15,697 nt of DNA from Bacillota bacterium (GCA_023435645.1 JAEYRK010000091.1:1-15697); one strand, 5' to 3'; counted from the stretch's first letter, positions 1 to 6,567 are shown. A program made the numbers and translations. Notes: generated by a model from the sequence alone, not told the origin.

Positions 1-182
1 CCAATGAGCAGGGGGTTGAGCATGTGGTATGGTTTGACGATGCCAGGAGCATGAATGCAAAGCTACGGTTGATCCCGGAATACAACCTCCGTGGGGGAGG
101 AATTTGGCAAATCATGAATTTCTTCCCTGGGTTATGGATGGTAGCAAACCAACTGTTTACAGTGGATAAGATTGTGTTTTAG
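1..182 (+). CDS. GH18-family glycoside hydrolase, C-terminal end (partial)
   Basis: The reading frame is open from base 3 to the TAG at 180-182 and gives 59 residues; the rest of the gene lies outside the window. The tail reads HVVWFDDARSMNAKLRLIPE and then YNLRGGGIWQIMNFFPGLWM. This is the usual ending of GH18 (chitinase-like TIM-barrel) domains of the YaaH/SleL/CwlL type: a 'W-F-D/E-D-A-R-S' element, then 'K..L...YxLRGxxxW', then 'FPxxWxxxxxxF'. In Firmicutes these proteins usually carry LysM repeats and act on spore cortex or cell-wall glycans. The N-terminal domains and the catalytic DxxDxDxE motif are not visible, so the substrate cannot be assigned. A terminator follows directly. Confidence 0.75.
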   Translation, partial: NEQGVEHVVWFDDARSMNAKLRLIPEYNLRGGGIWQIMNFFPGLWMVANQLFTVDKIVF

Positions 183-190
183 AATATACA

Positions 191-223
191 GACCCCAGTC
201 ATAATGACCGGGGTCTTCCCTTT
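191..223 (+). terminator. Rho-independent terminator of the GH18 gene
   Basis: Arms GACCCC and GGGGTC (191-196 and 210-215) extend inward through one A-C mismatch into GTCAT/ATGAC around a one-base centre. The stem is followed by TTCCCTTT. It begins 8 bases after the stop codon of the upstream partial gene. Confidence 0.8.
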
Positions 224-226
224 AGA

Positions 227-349
227 CTACTGATCGATTTTATCAACAAGAACAGAAGGTATTCCTTTTCCCTTTTTTATTCTTTCGGCATCCTCTTGTT
301 CCTTAATCTTATCGGGTTCAATCTGCTTGTTCTTGGCGTTAATGATCTA
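227..349 (-). pseudogene. Possible remnant of a minus-strand gene (39 codons, no start)
   Basis: On the minus strand a frame is open from base 346 down to a TAG at 227-229. It encodes a hydrophilic, protein-like tail: INAKNKQIEPDKIKEQEDAE, then RIKKGKGIPSVLVDKIDQ. An in-frame TAG lies immediately upstream (347-349), and there is no ATG, GTG or TTG and no ribosome site. It therefore cannot be a complete gene as it stands. The upstream end falls inside the palindrome at 341-364. It may be the decayed C-terminus of a lost gene, or chance. The product is not recognised. Confidence 0.3.
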
Positions 350-364
350 TATTTATAGATCATT
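341..364. repeat. Perfect 11-bp inverted repeat with 2-bp centre
   Basis: AATGATCTATA and TATAGATCATT are exact reverse complements separated by TT. No T-run follows on either strand, so it does not resemble a terminator. It may be an operator or a cruciform-prone scar; it coincides with the break in the minus-strand remnant frame. Confidence 0.6.
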
Positions 365-435
365 AAGAATAGGTGGAATTTACCTGCTATATACCATCTA
401 AACCTGACGGTCCCATACCATTTGATCTGTCAGTA

Positions 436-464
436 TTGTAGCAGCGCATAAAATATGGTAATAT
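436..464 (+). promoter_or_regulatory. Sigma-A-type promoter for the xylanase gene
   Basis: TTGTAG (436-441) and TAATAT (459-464) are separated by 17 bases. The predicted start is near 471, about 86-122 bases ahead of the candidate start codons. It overlaps the left arm of the dyad at 467-501. Confidence 0.55.
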
Positions 465-466
465 AT

Positions 467-501
467 AACTATGTATACAATAGTTACCAGTGTATACATA
501 G
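467..501. promoter_or_regulatory. Nested dyad operator at the xylanase transcription start
   Basis: CTATGTATAC (469-478) and GTATACATAG (492-501) are exact reverse complements separated by 13 bases. Each arm contains the palindrome GTATAC, with copies 19 bases apart. The left copy is itself flanked by a second dyad, AACTAT (467-472) and ATAGTT (480-485). Paired palindromic half-sites over the predicted start point fit a repressor of the GntR type; the regulator family is inference. No regulator gene is nearby. Confidence 0.5.
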
Positions 502-556
502 AGGAGAAGGCTTTATATCGCACACACATATTTGAAAGGAGAGGGAGAAGAGTTTC

Positions 557-2347
557 TTGAAATATCGGGGAACGGATATCCTGAAAGAGGAGATGAAAAG
601 ACGCATTATCATGCTCGGCCTGTCAGCTATCATGGCAATGACCCTGGTGCTTTCCGGCTGTAAGGGGGACAAGCGGGAGGACCAGATAGTCAATGATGGA
701 CCTAAGAAGGAGGAGCAGACCGCAGAGCCTACGAAGTCACCGGAGGATAAGTCTGAGGAGGCAGGGGAGAAAGAAGATGAGACAAAAACGGTCGGCTATT
801 CCGCTATCTATGGAACCGTTGAAGTAAAGGAAGATATTATCTATTCGGAGCTTTTTGAGGAAGGGCGGACGGAATTCACCGGAAGAGGTGCCGCCAAAGT
901 AGTGCTTGTAACAGATAAGGCCGGTGAAGGAAAAGGTTCCCTGTTTGTCAGCGGAAGAACAGAGCTTTGGAATGGGGCAATTATTGATCTTACGAAGCTG
1001 TTGTCAGTAAATGAGAAGTACATAGTGAAGGCCAAGGTGCTATACGAGCATGGTCCGGATACTGTGCAGTTTGATTGTAAGGTTGAGAAAAATAACAATG
1101 AATACTTAAGCTTTGCTTCTGCCGTTGCTAAGAAGGGGGAATGGACCGATCTGACCGGTAGTATTCTGATACCTTCCGGAACCACCTCTGCTGAGGTGTA
1201 TTTTGAGACAGGTGCAGCCGGAGGAGAATTCATAGACTTCTATGTGGATAGCTTTTCCATCATAAAGGAGGTCGCCACCGTAAATCCCGGAGGCAAAATC
1301 CCTGCTTTAAAGGAGGTCTACCAGGAACAGTTCAGTATGGGTGTTGCTGTCACAGTCGGTGAGATTGCAGAATATCGTCAGGGACTGATTATTGAACAGT
1401 TCAACAGCCTAACACCGGGGAACGAGCTTAAGCCTGATTCAATCCTGGATCGTATGACCAGTATCTCTGATCCAAAATACGATGATAATCCTGCAGTGAA
1501 TTTCGATCGGGCAAAACCTATTCTGGATTTTGCGCTGGAGCATGGATTGCCTCTCAGAGGTCATACTCTTGTTTGGCATAGTCAGACTCCGAGATGGTTT
1601 TTTGCAGAAGGCTATTCCGATGCTCCGAATGCACCCTTAGTCAGTAAGGAGCTAATGCTAGTGAGAATGGAAAACTACATCAAGCAGGTAATTGAGTACA
1701 CCGATACCAATTATCCTGGAGTCATCTATGCCTGGGATGTTGTGAATGAAGCAATTAACCCCGGCGATGGGGCTGAGGGGGGCTACCGGTCCAAGGATAG
1801 TCTATGGTATCAGGTAGTCGGACCTGAATTTGTTGAGAAAGCCTTTGAATATGCGAGAAAGTATGCGAAGCCGGAGGTTAAGCTGTTTTATAACGACTAT
1901 AATACAGAGGAAGCGGCAAGAATGCTCGCTACCTTTGCACTGGCAGAGGGCTTAAAGGAGAAAGGACTGATCGATGGCATTGGACTTCAGACTCATATCA
2001 GCGTTGAATCACCCTCACTGATCGATGTCGAGGCTTCCATTCGCAAATACGGGGAGCTGGGTCTGGAGATTCAGATTACTGAGCTGGATATGGGGATGAA
2101 CGAAAATACCGAGGAAGCTTATCTGAGACAGGCCAAGAGATATAAGAGACTATTCACAATCTTTAAGAACCTGGATGAAACCGGAGCTGCGAATATTACC
2201 AATATCACCTTCTGGGGGCTATCGGATGATATCTCCTGGCTGAACAAGCCCGGAAAGCCCAGCTATCCTTTGTTATTTGACCAATATCTATTGCAGAAGC
2301 CTGCCTTCTGGGGTGTTATCTTAAGCCCGGATATACCGTTGTATTAA
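557..2347 (+). CDS. Lipoprotein endo-1,4-beta-xylanase (CBM22-like + GH10)
   Basis: Secreted endo-xylanase that hydrolyses beta-1,4-xylan on the cell surface. Numbered from the TTG start: basic residues and a hydrophobic core lead to the lipobox LSGC with the lipidated Cys at 35. A Glu/Lys-rich linker follows (about 36-78). A CBM4_9/CBM22-like beta-sandwich spans about 92-240 and includes RTELWNGAIIDLT. The GH10 barrel covers about 249-590. GHTLVWHSQTPRWF is typical GH10; the acid/base is E398 in WDVVNEA and the nucleophile is E509 in QITELDM. Start choice: TTG at 557 has GGAGAAG six bases upstream. ATG at 593 gives the more usual signal peptide (MKRRIIML...), but GAGGAG abuts it with no spacing. 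The single CBM and lipid anchor suggest cell-surface retention. It stands alone behind its own promoter and operator. Confidence 0.93.
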   Translation: MKYRGTDILKEEMKRRIIMLGLSAIMAMTLVLSGCKGDKREDQIVNDGPKKEEQTAEPTKSPEDKSEEAGEKEDETKTVGYSAIYGTVEVKEDIIYSELFEEGRTEFTGRGAAKVVLVTDKAGEGKGSLFVSGRTELWNGAIIDLTKLLSVNEKYIVKAKVLYEHGPDTVQFDCKVEKNNNEYLSFASAVAKKGEWTDLTGSILIPSGTTSAEVYFETGAAGGEFIDFYVDSFSIIKEVATVNPGGKIPALKEVYQEQFSMGVAVTVGEIAEYRQGLIIEQFNSLTPGNELKPDSILDRMTSISDPKYDDNPAVNFDRAKPILDFALEHGLPLRGHTLVWHSQTPRWFFAEGYSDAPNAPLVSKELMLVRMENYIKQVIEYTDTNYPGVIYAWDVVNEAINPGDGAEGGYRSKDSLWYQVVGPEFVEKAFEYARKYAKPEVKLFYNDYNTEEAARMLATFALAEGLKEKGLIDGIGLQTHISVESPSLIDVEASIRKYGELGLEIQITELDMGMNENTEEAYLRQAKRYKRLFTIFKNLDETGAANITNITFWGLSDDISWLNKPGKPSYPLLFDQYLLQKPAFWGVILSPDIPLY

Positions 2348-2408
2348 TGAAGTTAAAACAGGACTTAACAAATTATAGAACTGATATCAATAGCAATCCT
2401 GTATGATT

Positions 2409-2520
2409 GTAAGATGGTTAGTAATCGTAGAATTTGTAATGAACATAGATTTTGTAATGAAAGTAGACTTTGTAATAATCGCAGAACTTGTAATGATCAT
2501 AGAACATGTAATAATCTTTG
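2409..2520. repeat. 18-bp degenerate tandem repeat array
   Basis: GTAAT recurs at 2421, 2436, 2454, 2472, 2490 and 2508, giving one 15-bp step and four 18-bp steps. A weaker GTAAG unit lies at 2409. The approximate consensus is GTAATGATCATAGAACTT. The period is a multiple of three, so frames stay open on both strands and give false hexapeptide repeats (CNxxRx on plus, IITxSx on minus). No ribosome site precedes either frame. It lies just downstream of the xylanase stop codon. Confidence 0.8.
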
Positions 2521-2555
2521 TGCAGGAACCTTCTGTGATGCTACGATCAAAAATG

Positions 2556-2622
2556 ATATAAGGGGAGAAGCAGAGGGCCACATACCTTCGGGATGGAGGG
2601 CCTTTGATTCTCCCCCTTATAT
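2556..2622. terminator. Long imperfect hairpin with UUCG loop between convergent genes
   Basis: Outer arms ATATAAGGGGAGAA (2556-2569) and TTCTCCCCCTTATAT (2608-2622) pair with one extra C. Inside, GGCC pairs with GGCC, CAT with ATG, and CC with GG around a TTCG tetraloop. It lies between the xylanase and the opposing hydrolase, so it could end transcription from both sides. There is no real T-run, so a structured repeat element (REP or MITE-like) is an alternative. Confidence 0.5.
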
Positions 2623-2646
2623 TCTTACCAGTGATCACTAGAAAGC

Positions 2647-3462
2647 TTAGTGACCTTCCACGAAGCTACACAGTGTATCGTTAAATTTATCCTTCTCGTC
2701 ATAGAACAGCCCGTGTCCACTGAACTGGAAGCGGACTAGTTTAGAATTCCGTATGAGTCTCTGCTGAATTTCACCCAGGGGTGGTAGGATAATCCTATCA
2801 TGTATGCCATGGAGTATAAGTGTTGGGACCTGGATACGATCCATATCCTCAAACAATACCTCACGGATCCATGTCTTCTCCACAGCTACCGTAGACCATC
2901 CGGCAGCCTGCAAGCCCAGGGAGAAGAACCACCGACTGAAGGCTTCACTGGTATGCTGAAAGAAGAAATCATCACCAAAATTGCTTAGCATTTTCGGTCG
3001 ATCCTCATAGGTGTTTTTAATCATATCAAGTATGGATTGTTCAGGAAGGCCATAAGGGAAATTGGGACGCATAATTAAGCTTGGAGCTGCAGCTGCACAT
3101 AGAACCAGCTTTGACACCCCATACCCTTTGTGTCTGGACATATAACGGACTGCAATCGCACCTCCCGTGGAATGCCCGATTAAGGTGACACATTCTAGCT
3201 CCAGCGCTTCCATAACACAACGGACATCGTCAGATAACCGGTCATAATCATAACCATAATAAGGCTTATCGGATTTACCGAAGCCGCGCTGGTCGATGCC
3301 GACGCACCGATAACCTAGTCCGGGTAAAACATTTAATTGATAGTCGAACAATTCATGACTTCCCGGCCAACCATGAAGGAATACTAAAACCTTCTGGCTT
3401 TTGGGATTCAGATCCTCTACGAACAGCTTTACCTCTGGTTCAACAGGAATATAAAAGCCCAT
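2647..3462 (-). CDS. Alpha/beta-fold hydrolase (non-haem chloroperoxidase/esterase-like)
   Basis: A 271-residue cytoplasmic alpha/beta hydrolase with no signal peptide. The oxyanion motif is HGWPG (30-34). The nucleophile elbow GHSTGG puts the catalytic Ser at 98. The acid is probably D222 in HGIHDRIIL and the base H250 in SGHGLFYDEKDKF. GIDQRGFGKSDKP (about 55-67) is the usual strand-4/loop element. The family includes esterases, lactonases, epoxide hydrolases and so-called chloroperoxidases; the substrate cannot be read from sequence. GGAG stands seven bases before the ATG. It is monocistronic and convergent with the xylanase. I found no convincing -35/-10 pair. A role in removing xylan acetyl or feruloyl esters is conceivable from position only, and unlikely because the protein lacks an export signal. 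Confidence 0.85.
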   Translation of the reverse strand: MGFYIPVEPEVKLFVEDLNPKSQKVLVFLHGWPGSHELFDYQLNVLPGLGYRCVGIDQRGFGKSDKPYYGYDYDRLSDDVRCVMEALELECVTLIGHSTGGAIAVRYMSRHKGYGVSKLVLCAAAAPSLIMRPNFPYGLPEQSILDMIKNTYEDRPKMLSNFGDDFFFQHTSEAFSRWFFSLGLQAAGWSTVAVEKTWIREVLFEDMDRIQVPTLILHGIHDRIILPPLGEIQQRLIRNSKLVRFQFSGHGLFYDEKDKFNDTLCSFVEGH

Positions 3463-3532
3463 TTTTAATCTCCGATCGATTCATTTCTATATTAATGTAT
3501 TCACAACCTGCCTGATAGTTCTGGTCTGGTAA

Positions 3533-3626
3533 GTAATTCAGGCACATGATTTAGTAACTGATTCATATATCATTTAGTAATTGAAACAAGCATTTGCTTT
3601 CGTAATTATTTCAGGCATTTGATATA
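3533..3626. repeat. Four degenerate direct repeats upstream of the signal peptidase promoter
   Basis: GTAAYT begins at 3533, 3554, 3577 and 3602, steps of 21, 23 and 25 bases. Units share GTAATT followed by a CAGGCA/CAT element and TGATTTA-like ends. The first and last units are the most alike (CAGGCACATGAT versus CAGGCATTTGAT). The array ends six bases before the -35 hexamer at 3632. It could be a binding array for a regulator or a decayed duplication. Confidence 0.45.
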
Positions 3627-3631
3627 AGATG

Positions 3632-3660
3632 TTTACAAATGTTACTGATAAAGCTATAAT
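3632..3660 (+). promoter_or_regulatory. Near-consensus sigma-A promoter of the signal peptidase operon
   Basis: TTTACA (3632-3637), a 17-base spacer, and a perfect TATAAT (3655-3660). The start point is expected near 3667, giving a leader of about 36 bases. This is one of the best promoters in the window. Confidence 0.8.
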
Positions 3661-3673
3661 TAATCGTAACGTA

Positions 3674-3688
3674 TTAGGTTTGACCTAA
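3674..3688. promoter_or_regulatory. Dyad in the 5' leader of the signal peptidase operon
   Basis: TTAGGT-TTG-ACCTAA is a perfect 6-bp inverted repeat with a 3-base centre. It sits immediately before the AAAAGGAG ribosome site (3687-3694) and overlaps its first two bases. It could form a small hairpin that limits ribosome access, or be an operator just downstream of the start point. Confidence 0.45.
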
Positions 3689-3702
3689 AAGGAGAGCATA
3701 CC

Positions 3703-4230
3703 ATGAAAAACCGTATTATCAAGGAAATTATCAGCTGGGTTATCGTTTTTGCATCAGCACTCATCCTTGCGCTATTGATCAATAAATTTGTGATATTAAA
3801 TGAAGAAATTCCTTCCGGTTCGATGGAAAATACGATTATGACAGGGGATAAGGTTCTGACCTACCGGCTGGCCTATCTGTTTGGTGAACCGGAGCGTGGT
3901 GACATTATAGTCTTTCCTTTCCCGGATGATGAATCCGTAGATTATATCAAGAGAATCATTGGTTTGCCTGGAGAAACCGTTGAGATTAAGGACGGTGAGG
4001 TCTTCATTAATCAGGAAGCTCTTGATGAGCCCTATGTGAAGGAACCCTGGGATGAGGAGGGAGATGCGGATCACTATACCTTTGTAGTGCCGGAAAACTC
4101 CTATTTCATGATGGGTGATAACAGACTGGACTCCATGGATTCCAGGTATTGGAACAATCATTTTGTTTCAGGAGATAAGATTAAAAGTAAAGCACTCTTC
4201 CGTTATCCCAACTTCAAATGGCTCAAATAG
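3703..4230 (+). CDS. lepB: Type I signal peptidase, first of tandem pair
   Basis: A 175-residue membrane-anchored serine protease that removes signal peptides from Sec-exported proteins. One N-terminal membrane segment (about 8-32) anchors an extracytoplasmic catalytic domain. The nucleophile is S40 in PSGSM, the general base K83 in YIKRIIGLPGE, and the conserved GDN/SMDSR box lies at 138-148. The length is typical of Gram-positive SipS/SipT-type enzymes, which lack the second membrane segment of E. coli LepB. AAAAGGAG lies eight bases before the ATG. It is transcribed with the adjacent paralogue, 15 bases downstream. No dedicated substrate gene (pilin, TasA-like) is next to it, so a general housekeeping role is the default. 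Confidence 0.95.
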   Translation: MKNRIIKEIISWVIVFASALILALLINKFVILNEEIPSGSMENTIMTGDKVLTYRLAYLFGEPERGDIIVFPFPDDESVDYIKRIIGLPGETVEIKDGEVFINQEALDEPYVKEPWDEEGDADHYTFVVPENSYFMMGDNRLDSMDSRYWNNHFVSGDKIKSKALFRYPNFKWLK

Positions 4231-4245
4231 TACATGGAGGTATGT

Positions 4246-4782
4246 ATGGACAAACAGAAGTTGAGGAAAGAAATCCTCAGTTGGATTAGTGTAATAGCGA
4301 TCGCAGTGCTTTTGGCATTTGTAATTAATCAGACAGTTCTGTTTAAGGTGACCACGCCAACCGGTTCTATGGAAAATACGATTATGTCCCATGATAAAGC
4401 ATATTCCTTCCGTTTAGCATATCTGTTCAGTGCTCCAAAGAGAGGGGATATCGTTGTATTTCCATTTCCGGATGATGAGACGGAGGACCGAATTAAGCGA
4501 ATCATCGGCCTTCCCGGAGAAACCATAGAGGGGAGGGACGGAATCGTCTATATCAACGGAGAACCCCTGGAGGAGCCTTACATCAAGGAACCATGGGGTG
4601 ATGAGGAGGACGGAGATGGAACCTTTGGACCCTACACAATTCCTGAGAGTTCCTATTTCATGCTGGGAGATAACCGAGTGGAATCTCTGGATGCCAGGGA
4701 TTGGAAGAATAAATTTGTATCAAAGGATAAGCTGAAAGGAAAGCTGATATTTAAATATCCCAAATTTAAATGGCTGTATTAA
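4246..4782 (+). CDS. lepB: Type I signal peptidase, second of tandem pair
   Basis: A 178-residue paralogue of the preceding gene with the same single N-terminal membrane segment (about 10-34). The nucleophile is S41 in PTGSM, the base K84 in RIKRIIGLPGE, and the GDN/SLDAR box lies at 141-151. An in-frame ATG at 4234 is rejected: it overlaps the ribosome site GGAGG (4236-4240), which is correctly spaced for the ATG at 4246. Against the first copy, most of the catalytic core is identical (SMENTIM, RLAYLF, FPFPDDE, IKRIIGLPGE). It differs in the residue before the catalytic motif (T for S), in a slightly longer acidic loop near 118-128, and in the C-terminal residues. This points to duplication followed by divergence, possibly with different substrate preference. 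Confidence 0.95.
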   Translation: MDKQKLRKEILSWISVIAIAVLLAFVINQTVLFKVTTPTGSMENTIMSHDKAYSFRLAYLFSAPKRGDIVVFPFPDDETEDRIKRIIGLPGETIEGRDGIVYINGEPLEEPYIKEPWGDEEDGDGTFGPYTIPESSYFMLGDNRVESLDARDWKNKFVSKDKLKGKLIFKYPKFKWLY

Positions 4783-4788
4783 GAGTAT

Positions 4789-4831
4789 AAACCCCTGTAG
4801 CTTACTGTGAAAGCATGCTATAGGGGTTTTT
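4789..4831 (+). terminator. Terminator of the signal peptidase operon
   Basis: AAACCCCTGTAGC (4789-4801) pairs with GCTATAGGGGTTT (4817-4829) with one G-T pair. The stem is followed by further T residues, giving TTTTT at 4827-4831. It begins seven bases after the stop codon of the second peptidase. Confidence 0.9.
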
Positions 4832-4877
4832 GTCAGCTTCGGAGAATCAGCTCTTGAGTTTATATGGGATTTAAACG

Positions 4878-4923
4878 AAAAAGAAGGCCGTAAAATTGGG
4901 TAGTATCCAGCTTTACGGCCTTC
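4878..4923 (-). terminator. Terminator of argH (minus strand)
   Basis: A perfect 12-bp stem, GAAGGCCGTAAA (4883-4894) and TTTACGGCCTTC (4912-4923). Read on the minus strand it is followed by a run of five T (4878-4882), and it lies about 55 bases beyond the argH stop codon. Confidence 0.88.
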
Positions 4924-4978
4924 CTTACTAGCTTTTCCCCCTGGCAAGCTAATAATTATATGAAGATAACATGTTACC

Positions 4979-6352
4979 TTACATATCCAAATATAATTCA
5001 TTCAGCGCTATCACCTGAGTCATTGCCTCCTGTCCGGGTGCACCTATGATATTTCGTCTCTCAACACAGGCAGTCAGGCTTATAGCCTCATAAATATCCT
5101 GCTCGAATATTGGGCTGATGGCCTTATATTCCTCCAGGCTCAGCTCCTGCAGAGAGACCTTCCTGTCAATACAGTAGAGGACCAGCTGACCGATGATCCC
5201 ATGGGCATCCCGAAAGGGTACCCCCTTACCGACCAGATAATCAGCGGCATCCGTGGCGTTGGTAAAGCCACTTTCAGCACTGCTAGCCATGACCTCTTTA
5301 TGAAAACGCATCGTCGCAACCATGCCATGAAATAAAGACAGGCATCCCTTAACAGTATCGATTGCGTCGAAGGTAAGCTCCTTATCCTCTTGCATATCCT
5401 TATTGTAGGCTAGTGGAAGCCCCTTCATTGTGGTAAGCAGAGAGAGCAGCGCACCATAAACCCGTCCGGTCTTACCCCTTACCAGCTCGGCAACATCAGG
5501 ATTTTTCTTCTGTGGCATGATGGAGGAGCCGGTAGAATAGGCATCATCCAGTTCAATAAATCTATATTCGTTACTGTTCCATAGGATGATCTCCTCGCAA
5601 AAACGACTCAGGTGCATCATGATGGTTGAGAGTGCACTTAAGAGCTCGATCAGATAATCTCTGTCGGAGACTCCATCCATACTGTTTAGGGTGGGTCCGC
5701 TAAAGCCCAGCAATTCGGCAGTATATTCACGATCCAAAGGATATGTGGTACCGGCTAAGGCACCGGATCCTAAGGGCGAATAATTCATTCGAGCCTTGCA
5801 GTCAGCTAACCTTGCACGATCTCTTTTAAACATTTCAAAATATGCACCGATATGATGGGCAAGGGTGACAGGCTGTGCTTTCTGGAGATGGGTAAAGCCC
5901 GGCATAAAGGTTCCTAGATGCTCCTTCATAATCCCATGCAGAGTAAGCAGAAGCTTCTTCAGCAGATCATCCAGCTCATTGATCTCATCTCGGATATAAA
6001 GCTTCATATCCAAGGCTACCTGATCATTTCGACTTCTTCCGGTATGCAGCTTCTTACCTGCCTCACCGATCCGATTGATCAGATGTGCTTCTACAAAGCT
6101 GTGAATATCCTCATGCTCAGTATCAATCGTCAGACTACCGTCTATGATATCCTCAAGAATGCCGGATAGACCCGTAATGATGCAATCCATCTCTGATTTA
6201 TCGATAATTCCTTGCTTCGCCAGCATCTTTACATGGGCAATACTTCCTTCGATATCCTGGCGGAAGAATTTTTGGTCAAAGGATATGGATGCATGAAAAT
6301 TATGAACCAGTTGATCGGTATTTTTGGTAAAGCGCCCGCCCCAAAGCTTCAT
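4979..6352 (-). CDS. argH: Argininosuccinate lyase
   Basis: A 457-residue cytoplasmic enzyme, normally a homotetramer, that splits argininosuccinate into arginine and fumarate in the last step of arginine synthesis. The N-terminus MKLWGGRFTK is diagnostic. HTGRSRND (103-110) and PGFTHLQKAQP (151-161, with the catalytic-region His at 155) are conserved. The superfamily signature GSSIMPQKKNPD (275-286) contains the catalytic Ser loop. The length is full. GAGG lies seven bases before the ATG. argG is not adjacent, so argH is a single-gene unit here, with its own promoter (6453-6481) and terminator. A possible ArgR site lies just upstream of the -35, which would fit arginine control. Confidence 0.97.
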   Translation of the reverse strand: MKLWGGRFTKNTDQLVHNFHASISFDQKFFRQDIEGSIAHVKMLAKQGIIDKSEMDCIITGLSGILEDIIDGSLTIDTEHEDIHSFVEAHLINRIGEAGKKLHTGRSRNDQVALDMKLYIRDEINELDDLLKKLLLTLHGIMKEHLGTFMPGFTHLQKAQPVTLAHHIGAYFEMFKRDRARLADCKARMNYSPLGSGALAGTTYPLDREYTAELLGFSGPTLNSMDGVSDRDYLIELLSALSTIMMHLSRFCEEIILWNSNEYRFIELDDAYSTGSSIMPQKKNPDVAELVRGKTGRVYGALLSLLTTMKGLPLAYNKDMQEDKELTFDAIDTVKGCLSLFHGMVATMRFHKEVMASSAESGFTNATDAADYLVGKGVPFRDAHGIIGQLVLYCIDRKVSLQELSLEEYKAISPIFEQDIYEAISLTACVERRNIIGAPGQEAMTQVIALNELYLDM

Positions 6353-6452
6353 ATTCTCGCCTCTTTTCTATCAATAGATTTACCAGTAGAACATCTCTAT
6401 GGCTTTATTCAACCGCCTTCCAACAAAAGACAGCCGATTTTTGATTAGCTTT

Positions 6453-6481
6453 ATCATATCTTGTTTTCTTATGGAATGCAA
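6453..6481 (-). promoter_or_regulatory. Sigma-A promoter of argH
   Basis: On the minus strand TTGCAT (6476-6481), a 17-base spacer and TATGAT (6453-6458). Transcription should begin near 6446, giving a leader of about 94 bases. Confidence 0.65.
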
Positions 6482-6487
6482 GCAAAA

Positions 6488-6503
6488 ATTTATATTTATA
6501 CAC
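6488..6503 (-). promoter_or_regulatory. Candidate ArgR (ARG-box) site upstream of argH
   Basis: Minus-strand GTGTATAAATATAAAT resembles the AT-rich clostridial ARG box (roughly TGTATAwwwATACA). It lies seven bases upstream of the argH -35. The right half-site is imperfect, so the assignment rests on partial similarity and location. Confidence 0.3.
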
Positions 6504-6567
6504 TAATACTACTAAATAATCATTTTATTGCCCTTCATTATTCACATTCACTAAGGGATGTAAGCAG

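Noticed and set aside
2409..2520. CRISPR array
   Set aside because: Units are contiguous 18-bp degenerate repeats with no unique spacers and no cas genes nearby.
2387..2641. Open frames on both strands through the 18-bp repeats (Cys-rich on plus, Ile/Thr-rich on minus)
   Set aside because: They arise from the 18-bp period; neither has a ribosome site and both extend into the structured hairpin.
4234..4245. Upstream ATG for the second signal peptidase
   Set aside because: It overlaps the GGAGG that serves the ATG at 4246.
3796..4526. Minus-strand frames opposite the signal peptidase genes
   Set aside because: They are shadows of strongly supported coding sequence and repeat only because the two genes are paralogous.
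6353..6446. T-box or attenuator in the argH leader
   Set aside because: The leader is only about 94 bases and shows no T-box element or terminator/antiterminator pair.
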